Positions 8,412-16,445 of a stretch of 64,000 nucleotides of DNA are shown here, piece after piece. The DNA is taken from the NCBI RefSeq assembly GCF_902506415.1, contig NZ_LR733275.1, positions 2,209,795 through 2,273,794 on the forward strand, in the 5' to 3' direction. The notes under the pieces were generated by a model, which had not been told where the DNA came from, ran no database searches, and saw only the letters and a program-made list of their open reading frames with translations. The position numbers were made by a program, and so were the translations under genes. The stretch comes from Massilia sp. 9I (GTDB taxonomy: Bacteria > Pseudomonadota > Gammaproteobacteria > Burkholderiales > Burkholderiaceae_D). The number at the start of each line of letters is the position of its first letter. The first letter of the stretch is position 1.

Positions 8412-9859
8412 ACCACCCGCGCCTGGAACGGAATCCCGACCTCGTTCCACGCGCCCTCTTCCTTCTCCAGCCACGGTCCCAGGGTCGGATGCTTGTCCAG
8501 CAGCGCGGCGGGCAGCTCGAGCTCGATGCGGCTCTTCATGCGCGCCTTCAGGCCGCCGATGTCGCCATCGGCGCGCGCGTGCATGAACACCACCGCCAGG
8601 CGCAGCGCCAGCGCCGCTTTGGCGACGTCCTGCTCGGCCAGCAGCTCGCGGATCTTGCGCAGGTTGCCCTTCTGCCCCAGCACCAGGCTGCTCATCAGGC
8701 GCTGCTCGCGCGTGGTGAAGCCCGGCAGGTCGGCGTGTTCGACGATGTAGGCGCCGTGCTTGTGGGCGCCGGTCATCGACACCAGCAGGCCCGTTTCGTG
8801 CAGCATCGCACTCCAGCACAGGTAGTGAGGACGCGCGTCCGCCGGTTCCAGCTTTTCGTAGAGGGTCGAGGCGATGTGCGCGGTGCGCAGCGCGCGCTGG
8901 CTGTCCACGCCGAAGCGGCGCATGCAGGCGCGGATCGCAGCGTCGCGCCGGTCGCGCTGGCTGGCGCGCAGCTCGAGGTCGGACAGCACGCCCAGGCGCA
9001 AGCCGGCATTGACCGCCATGAGCTGCGCCACGCCCAGCTCCTGCATCACGCCGATTAGGACCGTCAGGCCGCCGACCATCACCGGCACCCGCTCGCGCTT
9101 GATCCCCGGCATGTCAAAGGCGTCGACATGGCCCAGTGCCAGGAGGACCTCACGCAACGCCTGCAGGCTGGCCTGCGACATGCTCCCGTCGCCGATGCCG
9201 TTCCTGGCCAGGACTTCGGCGATGGCGCGCATCGTGCCGGAAGAACCGTAGGCGGCATCCCAGCCCTGCGCCTTGTACAGGTCGGCCGCATCCTCGAAGC
9301 GGGCGCGCGCGGCAAGGACGGCGGCGTCGAAGCGCTGCGCCGTGATGCGGCCGTCCGCGAAGAAGGCGGCAGTCTGGGGATGGGTGCCGATGCCGAAGGA
9401 TTCGACCAGCGTGATCTCCGGACCGATGGCCGCGATGACCTCGGTCGAGCCGCCGCCGATATCGATCACGAGGCGCCGCTCGTCCGGCTTGTCGATGGCG
9501 CGCGCCACGCCCATGTAGATCAGGCGCCCTTCTTCCTCGCCCGAGATGACCTCGACCGGATGGCCGATGGCCTGCTCCAGCTGCGGCAGCAGCAGGTCGG
9601 CGTTGCGCGCCACGCGCAGGGTGTTGGTGGCAACCACGCGCACCGCATCCAGGGTGTATTCGTCGAGGATGGCGCGAAAGCCTGCCAAGGAACGGACCGC
9701 GCTGCGCATCGCGGCCTCGGTGAGCATATTGTCCCCGTCCAGGCCCGCGGCCAGCCGGATCGGATCGCGCGCGGTGCGCACAATGTGCATGCGGCCGCCG
9801 GCAGGTTCGCCGATGTGAAGCCGGAAGCTGTTGGACCCCAGGTCCACTGCTGCAAACAT
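8408..9859 (-). CDS. ppx: Exopolyphosphatase (Ppx/GppA family)
   Basis: A 483-residue Ppx/GppA phosphatase that removes terminal phosphates from polyphosphate or pppGpp. The ASKHA-fold phosphate motifs are AAVDLGSNSFRLHIGE (3-18) and VIDIGGGSTEVI (about 150-161); a helical HD-like C-terminal half follows from about residue 310. Length fits Ppx, which carries the extra C-terminal domain. It is convergent with ppk1-sixA, and its stop overlaps the end of sixA by 4 bases. Confidence 0.93.
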   Translation of the reverse strand: MFAAVDLGSNSFRLHIGEPAGGRMHIVRTARDPIRLAAGLDGDNMLTEAAMRSAVRSLAGFRAILDEYTLDAVRVVATNTLRVARNADLLLPQLEQAIGHPVEVISGEEEGRLIYMGVARAIDKPDERRLVIDIGGGSTEVIAAIGPEITLVESFGIGTHPQTAAFFADGRITAQRFDAAVLAARARFEDAADLYKAQGWDAAYGSSGTMRAIAEVLARNGIGDGSMSQASLQALREVLLALGHVDAFDMPGIKRERVPVMVGGLTVLIGVMQELGVAQLMAVNAGLRLGVLSDLELRASQRDRRDAAIRACMRRFGVDSQRALRTAHIASTLYEKLEPADARPHYLCWSAMLHETGLLVSMTGAHKHGAYIVEHADLPGFTTREQRLMSSLVLGQKGNLRKIRELLAEQDVAKAALALRLAVVFMHARADGDIGGLKARMKSRIELELPAALLDKHPTLGPWLEKEEGAWNEVGIPFQARVV

Positions 9860-9931
9860 ACGCTCTCTCGCTGGTTGCGCGGCTTGCCGCCGATGGGCTG
9901 CCGTGGGCGAAAGTATACCGTGCGGCGCGTC

Positions 9932-10114
9932 TCAGCGCTGCGCGGGCGTGCGCCTCAGCGCGCACCAGGCGCCGACCGCGACCGGCGCGCCGAGGGTCGC
10001 GGCCGAGACCAGGTCCCAGACGCCGTCGCCCAGCAGCGCCGCCACCAGGCCGACCACGGTAAGCACGGCCAGCAGCACGGGAATGGCCCAGATTTGGGTG
10101 CGGGTGCGGATCAT
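9932..10114 (-). CDS. Small hydrophobic protein coupled to the PepSY gene
   Basis: A 60-residue protein with two predicted membrane helices (about 8-28 and 34-52) and basic ends. The start ATG at 10112-10114 overlaps the stop of the PepSY gene as ATGA, so translation is likely coupled. Small two-helix proteins of this sort commonly follow PepSY iron-regulated genes, but I do not recognise a named family. A role with the PepSY protein in ferric-siderophore handling is inference from position only. Confidence 0.7.
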   Translation of the reverse strand: MIRTRTQIWAIPVLLAVLTVVGLVAALLGDGVWDLVSAATLGAPVAVGAWCALRRTPAQR

Positions 10115-11274
10115 CGGGCTTCCTTCGATCGGGCCAGCGCCGGCGCTTCCCGGACCGCCGGTGACGTCTGGGCGACGGTCTTGCTCTTGCGGCTGCGCTT
10201 GAGCCACAAATAGAGGCCGCTGCCGAGGATGATGATGGTGCCGATGTCGAGCAGCGCCCACAGCAGCTTCATGGCCTGGCCGCCGTAGTCGCCGAAGTGC
10301 AGCGGCTGCGACAGCAGCAGCGCGGTGAGGTACCAGGGCAGCTCGCGGCGGTCGGTGATCTCGCCGGTGCCGGCGTCGATCAGCACCGGCTTGTACAGGC
10401 GCGAGCTGAAGGCTTCATCGCCGCGCATGAAGATGCCGTAGTGGTGCGGGCTGGCGAACGGAGTGCCGGGGAAGGCAACGAAGGCGACCTTCATGCCGGG
10501 TTCCGCGCTTTCTGCGCGCAGGATGGCCTCGTGGATCGAGGCCATCTTCTCGACCTTCGGCTGGCCTTCATAGGGCTTGAGCATCTCGGCGATCTCGGTG
10601 TTCTGCCAGTATTTAAGCAGCAGGTCGGCCCAGGTGTTGACCATGCCGGTGGCGCCCACCACGAAGACCCAGACCAGGGTCACGATGCCGAGCAGGTTGT
10701 GCAGGTCGAGCCACTTGATGACATTGCTGCGCTCGTGGCGCACGGCGCCGAAGTCGAGCTTGCGCATGAAGGGCGCGTACAGCACCACCCCGCTCACCAC
10801 GGCCACGATCAGTAGCAGGCCCATGAAACCGAGGAACAGTTTGCCGTACAGGCCCGCGAACAGGTCGACGTGCAGGCGGAACATGGTGGACATGAAGACG
10901 CCGCCCTCGAAGGCCGGCTCGGTGATCACCTTGGTCGTGCGGGCGTCGACCGCGATCGGCTTGTAGTGCTCGTCGTTCGGATGGTCGCCCAGGGTGACGT
11001 TCCAGATTGCCGGTTCGTCCGCTTCTTGCGAGATGTACATCGCCATCTTGTTGGGATAGAGCGCCTGGGCCGAGGCCAGCACGGCGTCGATGTTCCCGCG
11101 CGGGGTGTCGGGCGCCATGCTCGGTGCTTCGACGTCGGTGCCGAGCAGGTGGCCGATTTCGTGGTGGTAGATCAGCGGCAGGCCGGTGAGGCACAGCAGC
11201 AGCATGAAGACGGTGCAGACCAGGCTGCTCCATTTATGGATCCAGCTCCAGCGGCGTAAAGAGACGGGGGACAT
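10111..11274 (-). CDS. PepSY-associated membrane protein (siderophore-iron reductase type)
   Basis: A 387-residue inner-membrane protein of the PepSY_TM family. It has a helix after WSWIHKWSSL, further helices near GLYGKLFLGFMGLLLIVAVVSG, a helix after KWLDLHNLLG and a last one near the C-terminus. Histidines in the helices (HKW, YHHEIGH, RLHVD, DLHNLLG) resemble haem-ligand pairs of siderophore-interacting reductases. An upstream in-frame ATG exists at 11352, but the 11274 start places the Fur-like box in the leader rather than inside the gene. It is divergent from the TonB-dependent receptor. Confidence 0.85.
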   Translation of the reverse strand: MSPVSLRRWSWIHKWSSLVCTVFMLLLCLTGLPLIYHHEIGHLLGTDVEAPSMAPDTPRGNIDAVLASAQALYPNKMAMYISQEADEPAIWNVTLGDHPNDEHYKPIAVDARTTKVITEPAFEGGVFMSTMFRLHVDLFAGLYGKLFLGFMGLLLIVAVVSGVVLYAPFMRKLDFGAVRHERSNVIKWLDLHNLLGIVTLVWVFVVGATGMVNTWADLLLKYWQNTEIAEMLKPYEGQPKVEKMASIHEAILRAESAEPGMKVAFVAFPGTPFASPHHYGIFMRGDEAFSSRLYKPVLIDAGTGEITDRRELPWYLTALLLSQPLHFGDYGGQAMKLLWALLDIGTIIILGSGLYLWLKRSRKSKTVAQTSPAVREAPALARSKEAR

Positions 11275-11300
11275 GGGCAGTGGGATGGCTTCGTTCGCCA

Positions 11301-11320
11301 AATAATAATCGTTCTCATTT
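11301..11320. promoter_or_regulatory. Fur-box-like site, PepSY side
   Basis: AATAATAATCGTTCTCATTT resembles the Fur consensus GATAATGATAATCATTATC and lies 27 bases upstream of the PepSY start, where bound Fur would block transcription. Confidence 0.55.
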
Positions 11321-11342
11321 ACAGAAGCAAGCCAAAGCGGAT

Positions 11343-11363
11343 AGAATGACAATCATTCTCATT
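11343..11363. promoter_or_regulatory. Fur-box-like site, receptor side
   Basis: The segment AGAATGACAATCATTCTCAT matches the Fur consensus core (GACAATCATTCTC against GATAATCATTATC) and ends about 20 bases before the receptor ATG at 11384. With the site at 11301-11320 it could repress both divergent genes when iron is plentiful. Confidence 0.65.
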
Positions 11364-11383
11364 AAGAAAAACCGATTCCGAAG

Positions 11384-13525
11384 ATGAAACTGCTCCGCCT
11401 GACCCCGATCGCCCTCGCCGCCGCTGCCTTTGCCGCGCAAGCCCAGGACACCGCACCGACCGAACCGGTCGCCACCGTCGTCGTCACCGCCTCCGCCGAC
11501 GCCTCGGCCCAGGGCCTGCCCTCCGCCTACGCCGGCGGCCAGGTCGCGCGCGGCGGCCGCCTCGGCCTGCTGGGCAACGTGGACATCATGGACACGCCCT
11601 TCAACACCACCAACTACACGCTCGGCATCATCCAGGAGCAGCAGGCGCGCAGCGTCGCCGACGTGGTGCAGAACGACTCGGCCGTGCGTTCGGCGCGCGG
11701 CTTCGGCAATTACCAGGAGCTGTACATGATCCGCGGCTTCCCGGTGTATTCGGACGACATGGCCTACAACGGCCTGTATGGCCTGCTGCCGCGCCAGTAC
11801 ATCGCCTCGGAACTCCTGGAACGCGTCGAAGTGCTGCGCGGCGCGAACAGCTTCATCACCGGCGCGCCGCCCAGCAGCGGCGGGATCGGCGGCGCCATCA
11901 ACCTGCTGCCCAAGCGCGCCGCCAACCGGCCGCTGACGCAGGTGACGGCGGGCGTGGAGAGCGGCGGCCAGCGCTACCTGGCGACGGACGTCTCGCGCCG
12001 CTTCGGCAGTGAGAACCGCTTGGGCGTGCGGGTCAATGCGGTGCGCCGCGACGGCGATACGGCGGTGGACCGCGAGAGCCGCGAACTGAGCCTGTATGCG
12101 GTCGGCCTGGACTACCGCGGCAAGGGCTACCGCCTCTCGGCCGACATCGGCCACCAGGACCACCAGCTGCGCGGCGCCCGTCCGAGCGTGACCGTGAGCG
12201 AGCCGCTGCCGATCATCGCGGCCCCCGACAGCGACAGCAACTACGCCCAGCCCTGGACCTTCTCGGGCGAACGCGACACCTTCGGCACCCTGCGCGCGGA
12301 AGCCGACCTGCCGGGCGGCGCCACTGCATGGGCCGCCCTCGGCATGCGCAAGGGGGTGGAAGACAACGTGATCTCTTCGCCCACCGTCACCGCGCTGAAC
12401 GGCAACACCACCATGACGCGCTTCGACAACGTGCGCGAGGACGACGTGCGCACCGGCGAAGTCGGCGTACGCACCGAGTTGAAGACGGGCGCGGTATCGC
12501 ACAAGCTGAGCACCACCGCCTCGAGCTTCCACGCCGAGTCGAAGAACGCCTACGCCATGAGCGACTTTGCGGGCTTCCCGTCCAACCTGTACCGTCCGGT
12601 CGACGTGGCCGCGCCGTCGAACGCCTTCTTCACGGGCGGTAAACTGGACAATCCGCTGCTGACCCAGAAGACGATCGCCTCGAGCCTGGCGATCGCCGAC
12701 ACCCTCGGCTTCCTGGACGAGCGCGTGCTGGTGACGGTGGGTGCGCGCTACCAGAAGCTCAAGGACTACGGCTACGACTACGGCACCGGGGCGCCAAACG
12801 CCGCTTATGAGGAAGGCGAACTGACGCCCGCCTTCGGCATCGTATACAAGCCCGCCAAGGGCGTGTCGGTCTATGCCAACTACGCCGAAGCCCTGCAGAA
12901 GGGACCGGTGGCGAATGGCGTCAACATCATCAACCAGGGTGAGATCTTCCCACCCTTCGTCTCGCGCCAGAAGGAAGCGGGCGTCAAGTACGACGGCGGC
13001 AAGCTGGGCATGAGCGCGGCGGTCTTCACCACCTCGCGCCCGAGCGGCGCAGTGGTCGGCAACCGCTTCGGCATCTACGGCGCGCAGCGCAACCGTGGCG
13101 TGGAACTGAACGTGTACGGAATGCCGATGCAGGGCCTGCGCGTGCTGGGCGGCCTAACCCTGCTGGATGCGGAAGAGCTGGGGAGCGGCAAGGACGTCAT
13201 TGGCGTGCCGAAGACCCAGTTGAACATGGGCGCCACCTGGGACGTGCCGGGCGTGCAAGGCCTGTCGCTGAATGCCCGCGTGCTCTACACCTCGAAGGTG
13301 GTCGCCAATGCGGCCAACACCCAGCAGCTGCCGTCCTGGAACCGCCTCGATCTCGGCGCCAACTACAATCTGCGCGTGATGGAGCGCGACGTCACCCTGC
13401 GCGCCCGCATCGAGAACCTCACCGACAAGAACTACTGGGCCTCGGCGGGCGGTTATCCGGGCTACGGCTACCTGGTGCAGGGCAATCCGCGCAGCCTGGC
13501 GGTCTCGGCGACCGTCGACTTCTGA
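11384..13525 (+). CDS. TonB-dependent siderophore receptor
   Basis: A 713-residue outer-membrane receptor. It has a cleavable signal peptide (about 1-20, ending AAQA), a TonB-box-like VATVVVTAS (about 29-37), a plug domain with YMIRGFPVYSDDMAYNGLYG and RVEVLRGANSFITGAPPSSGG (about 115-165, in parts), and a 22-strand barrel ending in the outer-membrane signature VDF. It should import a ferric siderophore with energy from TonB-ExbBD. The ligand cannot be told from sequence. The Fur-like box upstream and the divergent PepSY gene support iron regulation. Confidence 0.93.
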   Translation: MKLLRLTPIALAAAAFAAQAQDTAPTEPVATVVVTASADASAQGLPSAYAGGQVARGGRLGLLGNVDIMDTPFNTTNYTLGIIQEQQARSVADVVQNDSAVRSARGFGNYQELYMIRGFPVYSDDMAYNGLYGLLPRQYIASELLERVEVLRGANSFITGAPPSSGGIGGAINLLPKRAANRPLTQVTAGVESGGQRYLATDVSRRFGSENRLGVRVNAVRRDGDTAVDRESRELSLYAVGLDYRGKGYRLSADIGHQDHQLRGARPSVTVSEPLPIIAAPDSDSNYAQPWTFSGERDTFGTLRAEADLPGGATAWAALGMRKGVEDNVISSPTVTALNGNTTMTRFDNVREDDVRTGEVGVRTELKTGAVSHKLSTTASSFHAESKNAYAMSDFAGFPSNLYRPVDVAAPSNAFFTGGKLDNPLLTQKTIASSLAIADTLGFLDERVLVTVGARYQKLKDYGYDYGTGAPNAAYEEGELTPAFGIVYKPAKGVSVYANYAEALQKGPVANGVNIINQGEIFPPFVSRQKEAGVKYDGGKLGMSAAVFTTSRPSGAVVGNRFGIYGAQRNRGVELNVYGMPMQGLRVLGGLTLLDAEELGSGKDVIGVPKTQLNMGATWDVPGVQGLSLNARVLYTSKVVANAANTQQLPSWNRLDLGANYNLRVMERDVTLRARIENLTDKNYWASAGGYPGYGYLVQGNPRSLAVSATVDF

Positions 13526-13537
13526 CCGCTCTTATCC

Positions 13538-13559
13538 GCGCCCGCCTCAGTGCGGGCGC
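13538..13559. terminator. GC hairpin between convergent genes
   Basis: GCGCCCGC and GCGGGCGC pair perfectly (8 bp) around a 6-base loop, spanning the end of the SDR gene just after the receptor stop. There is no clear T-tract on either side, so it may be a weak bidirectional terminator or only an mRNA-stabilising hairpin. Confidence 0.4.
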
Positions 13560-14353
13560 ACGTCCTGCTTGAGCGCCGCCAGCGCCATCTTCTCGACCAG
13601 GCCAGGGGCCAGCAATTTCAGGAAGCGCCCCACTTTTCCTTTTGCCGTCATCACCACCTCGCGCTTGCGGCCGTCCATGCCGGCGATGATCAGGCGCGCG
13701 CATTCTTCCACGCTCATCGCGCCCTCTTCCTTCAGGGCGCTCGATCCCATTGTATTGCCCTCGGCATTGAAACCGCGGTAGCGGATCTGGGTGGCCACCA
13801 CGCCCGGATACGCCGTGGTGACGCTCACGCCATAGCCCTTCATCTCCGCGCGCAAGGCTTCGAAGAAACCGGTCATCGCGAACTTGGTGGCGCTGTAGGC
13901 GGTCCGTCCCGGCACGCCAACCAGGCCGGCCAGCGAGGACACCGCGACGATCTTGCCCTGCGTGGCCTTCAGCGCCGGCAGTGCGGCCTGGGTGCACCAG
14001 ACGGCGCCCCACAGGTTCACGCGCATCAGCTCTTCGTACCAGGACAAGTCTTCGACTTCTTCGAACAGCGCGTGCGCCGAGCGGCCCGCGTTGTTGACCA
14101 GGACGTCGATGCGCCCGAACTGCTCGACCGCGCTCACCACCAGCCGCCGGCACTGGATCTGGATCCCGACGTCGGTCGGGACCGTGAGCGTGCGGGCGCC
14201 GTGGACCGCGCATTCGGCGGCCACCGCGTCCAGCTGGGCCGCATTGCGCGCGGCCAGCACCAGCGCCACGTTTGCGCCCTCCTTCGCCGCCAGCTGGCGG
14301 GCCATCTCGGCGCCGATGCCGTCCGAGGCGCCGGTAATGACGACGACCCGCAT
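13547..14353 (-). CDS. Short-chain dehydrogenase/reductase (SDR)
   Basis: A 268-residue classical SDR. The Rossmann cofactor motif is TGASDGIG (7-14), the structural NNAG is at 87-90, and the catalytic Ser140, Tyr153 and Lys157 are in VSSLAG and YSATK. The C-terminal third is longer and basic, similar to SDR proteins annotated as short-chain oxidoreductases of unknown substrate. The start ATG overlaps the stop of the stomatin-like gene (TGATG), so it is the third gene of the nfeD-qmcA-SDR unit. Confidence 0.88.
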   Translation of the reverse strand: MRVVVITGASDGIGAEMARQLAAKEGANVALVLAARNAAQLDAVAAECAVHGARTLTVPTDVGIQIQCRRLVVSAVEQFGRIDVLVNNAGRSAHALFEEVEDLSWYEELMRVNLWGAVWCTQAALPALKATQGKIVAVSSLAGLVGVPGRTAYSATKFAMTGFFEALRAEMKGYGVSVTTAYPGVVATQIRYRGFNAEGNTMGSSALKEEGAMSVEECARLIIAGMDGRKREVVMTAKGKVGRFLKLLAPGLVEKMALAALKQDVRPH

Positions 14354-15294
14354 CAGCGCAGGATCTCCGGCTGCTGCGACTTCACGATCTGCAGCGCGCT
14401 GGAGATCACGCTGCTCATGTCGCCCATATTGGCCGGCACGATCAGCGAGTTGTTTGTCTTGGCCAGCTTGCCGAAGGCGTCGACGTAGTGCTCGGCCACG
14501 CGCAGGTTCACCGCATCCATGCCGCCCGGCTCGCGGATCGCAGCGCCCACCTGGCGCACCGCCGCCGCGCTTGCATCGGCCAGCGCGACGATGGCGCTCG
14601 CTTCGCCCTGGGCGCGGTTGATCGCGGCCTGGCGCTCGCCTTCCGAGCGGGCGATGGAGGCTTCGCGTTCGCCGCTGGCGATGTTGATCTGCTCCTGGCG
14701 GCGGCCTTCCGAGGCGGCGATCAGCGCACGCTTCTCGCGCTCGGCGGTGATCTGGCGCTGCATCGCGTGCAGGATCTCGGCCGGCGGCGTCAAGTCCTTG
14801 ATCTCGTAGCGCAGCACCTTGACGCCCCAGTTGGCGGCCGACTCGTCGATCGCGTTGACGATGGTGGTGTTGATGTGGTCGCGCTCCTCGAAGGTTTTAT
14901 CCAGCTCCATCTTGCCGATCACCGAACGCAGTGTGGTCTGGGCCAGCTGGGTGATCGCCTGGATGTAGTTCGACGAGCCGTAGGACGCGCGCATCGCGTC
15001 GGTCACCTGGAAGTACAGGATGCCGTCGACCTGCAGCTGGGTGTTGTCCTTGGTGATGCAGACCTGCGGCGGCACGTCGAGCGGGATCTCCTTCAGGCTG
15101 TGTTTGTAGGCGATCCGGTCGATGAAGGGCACCACGATGTTCAGGCCGGGCGCCAGCACGGCGTGGAACTTGCCGAGGCGTTCGACCACCACCGCATGCT
15201 GCTGCGGCACCACGTTGATCGTCTTGAAGATGAATACCAGCGCGATGATGAAAATGACCAGCGCGACCGTACCAAACGAGAATTCCATGAGCAT
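14353..15294 (-). CDS. qmcA: SPFH/stomatin family membrane protein (QmcA-like)
   Basis: A 313-residue slipin/QmcA homologue. One N-terminal membrane helix (about 8-25) is followed by the SPFH domain (NVVPQQHAVVVERLGKFHAVLAPGL, about 27-51, quoted as VERLGKFHAVLAPGL) and a charged coiled-coil with repeated SEGERQAAINRAQGEA (about 190-240). These proteins form cage-like oligomers in membrane microdomains and often work with FtsH or NfeD partners. The nfeD gene is immediately upstream, as in E. coli qmcA-ybbK. It is coupled to the downstream SDR gene. Confidence 0.9.
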   Translation of the reverse strand: MLMEFSFGTVALVIFIIALVFIFKTINVVPQQHAVVVERLGKFHAVLAPGLNIVVPFIDRIAYKHSLKEIPLDVPPQVCITKDNTQLQVDGILYFQVTDAMRASYGSSNYIQAITQLAQTTLRSVIGKMELDKTFEERDHINTTIVNAIDESAANWGVKVLRYEIKDLTPPAEILHAMQRQITAEREKRALIAASEGRRQEQINIASGEREASIARSEGERQAAINRAQGEASAIVALADASAAAVRQVGAAIREPGGMDAVNLRVAEHYVDAFGKLAKTNNSLIVPANMGDMSSVISSALQIVKSQQPEILR

Positions 15295-15328
15295 CCCTTA
15301 TAAATGATGGGTCAACGATGAGTTGATC

Positions 15329-15751
15329 TTATGAATTAGAAACAATCAGGCGATTGCCGAGCACTTCGACGATGCGGAAATCGCCCGACTCCGGCAGTGC
15401 GCCCGGACCCAGCTCGACGTCCCACAGCGCGCCGCGGTACATCACGCGCGCCCGGCGGTCCTGCCACTGCGGCACCACCACGCGCTGGCCGATGTCGAGG
15501 TTGACGTTGCTGTCGCGCGTGGGTTCGGAACGCGCCGGCCGGCCGAAGCGGCTGCGGTGCAGGACCGCGGTGGCGACCAGGCCGACCGCGGCGGCGACCA
15601 GGGTCTGCACCGGCCCGCTCGCACCCGACAAGGCGGCCAGCGCGCCGGCGCTCAGGCCGATCGCGATCATCAGGAGATAAAAGGTGCCGGTGAACAGCTC
15701 GGCGATCACGAGGATGCCGGCCACTACCAGCCAACTCATCCAGTCAGTCAT
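15329..15751 (-). CDS. NfeD family membrane protein (YbbK-like)
   Basis: A 140-residue short NfeD protein: two or three membrane helices in the first 65 residues (MTDWMSWLVVAGILVIAEL onward), then a soluble OB-fold domain (VNLDIGQRVVVPQW ... RVMYRGALWDVEL). Short NfeD proteins pair with SPFH proteins, here the gene 34 bases downstream. GGAG lies 6 bases before the ATG. A hairpin followed by a T-run ends only about 21 bases upstream of the ATG, so expression may be controlled by attenuation. Confidence 0.88.
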   Translation of the reverse strand: MTDWMSWLVVAGILVIAELFTGTFYLLMIAIGLSAGALAALSGASGPVQTLVAAAVGLVATAVLHRSRFGRPARSEPTRDSNVNLDIGQRVVVPQWQDRRARVMYRGALWDVELGPGALPESGDFRIVEVLGNRLIVSNS

Positions 15752-15772
15752 TGGCGTCTCCTAGAGTGGGTC

Positions 15773-15815
15773 AAAAAAGTAAAAAACCCCCGCGACCTGC
15801 AACAGGCGGCGAGGG
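15773..15815 (-). terminator. Rho-independent terminator or attenuator ahead of nfeD
   Basis: On the minus strand a 12-bp stem with one mismatch and a 3-base loop (15787-15815) is followed by TTTTTTACTTTTTT (complement of 15773-15786). It lies between no annotated minus-strand gene and nfeD, so it ends either a small RNA or an nfeD leader. Confidence 0.65.
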
Positions 15816-15878
15816 CTGACGAGCGGCGGTGATGTCGATGCGCTTGATTATTGTGTGCTTTCTGGCAAAGAGTTTGTC
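15773..15878 (-). ncRNA. Candidate small RNA or leader RNA upstream of nfeD
   Basis: A -10-like TACACT (complement of 15885-15890) sits about 105 bases upstream of the terminator at 15773-15815; the -35 candidate TTCCAA is weak. The span has no convincing coding frame. The whole gap 15752-16078 holds otherwise only GC-rich inverted repeats (for example GCGGCC around 15925-15955) and the promoter region of the secreted small protein at 16079. Confidence 0.3.
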
Positions 15879-16078
15879 GATCTCAGTGTAGCAGGTCCAG
15901 CCAGGATTGGAAGGGCCTGCGGCCTTGTTTATCGCAGGCGCATAGGCCGCCCACATCGCGTCCTTATGCGATGCTTAAACCGGTGTCGGTGCGCACGAAG
16001 GCCGTCAACTCCCGCATCGCGCAGGCGTTAAGTCGGTGAGCGACTTCCTCACACTGGATTCAACACCGGAGAAACGTC

Positions 16079-16381
16079 ATGAAATCGACATTGAAACTCG
16101 CGAGCGCCGTGCTGCTGATGGCGTCCAGCGCCGCCTTCGCCGCCCCCCAGACCGCTGCGCACCCCAGCTCCCAGCCTGTCGCCCAGGCCGCAGTGCAATC
16201 GCTGGCGCCCGCCACCAAGGCCGGCGTGAAGGCTGAAAAGCAGCAGATCAGTAAGGAAGAAAAGACCGCGCTGGCGAGCTGCAAGAGCATGAAGGGCGCT
16301 GCGAAATCGGACTGCAAAAAGGAGGCCATCGCCAAAGCCTCGACCGCCCGGGCCCATATGAAGGCCAGCAAGCACGCTTGA
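16079..16381 (+). CDS. Small secreted lysine/alanine-rich protein
   Basis: A 100-residue protein with a clear signal peptide (MKSTLKLASAVLLMASSAAFA, cleaved near residue 21; two halves MKSTLKLASA and VLLMASSAAFA). The mature part is rich in Ala, Lys, Gln and Ser and has two cysteines in SCKSMKGAAKSDCKKEA (about 66-82), which may form a disulfide in the periplasm. It loosely recalls PsiF-type proteins but I cannot assign it. GGAG lies 7 bases before the ATG. It converges on ppsA across a terminator. Confidence 0.7.
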   Translation: MKSTLKLASAVLLMASSAAFAAPQTAAHPSSQPVAQAAVQSLAPATKAGVKAEKQQISKEEKTALASCKSMKGAAKSDCKKEAIAKASTARAHMKASKHA

Positions 16382-16390
16382 AGCGGCACG

Positions 16391-16424
16391 AAAAAACCCC
16401 GCTGCCGGAGCGGCAAGCGGGGTT
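16391..16424 (-). terminator. Rho-independent terminator of ppsA
   Basis: AACCCCGCTTGCC and GGCAGCGGGGTT on the minus strand form a strong stem (16395-16424) followed by six Ts (complement of 16391-16396). It can also act on the convergent small gene ending at 16381. Confidence 0.8.
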
Positions 16425-16445
16425 ACATGGTCGGCGTGGGCGCGC

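Noticed and set aside
8096..9058. Plus-strand 320-codon frame across the end of sixA and ppx
   Set aside because: It is in a different frame from sixA and antisense to ppx; both those proteins are complete and recognisable.
15771..15956. Minus-strand 61-codon frame upstream of nfeD
   Set aside because: Its stop lies in the T-run of a terminator, it has no ribosome site, and the composition is unlike a protein. A leader or small RNA is the better reading.
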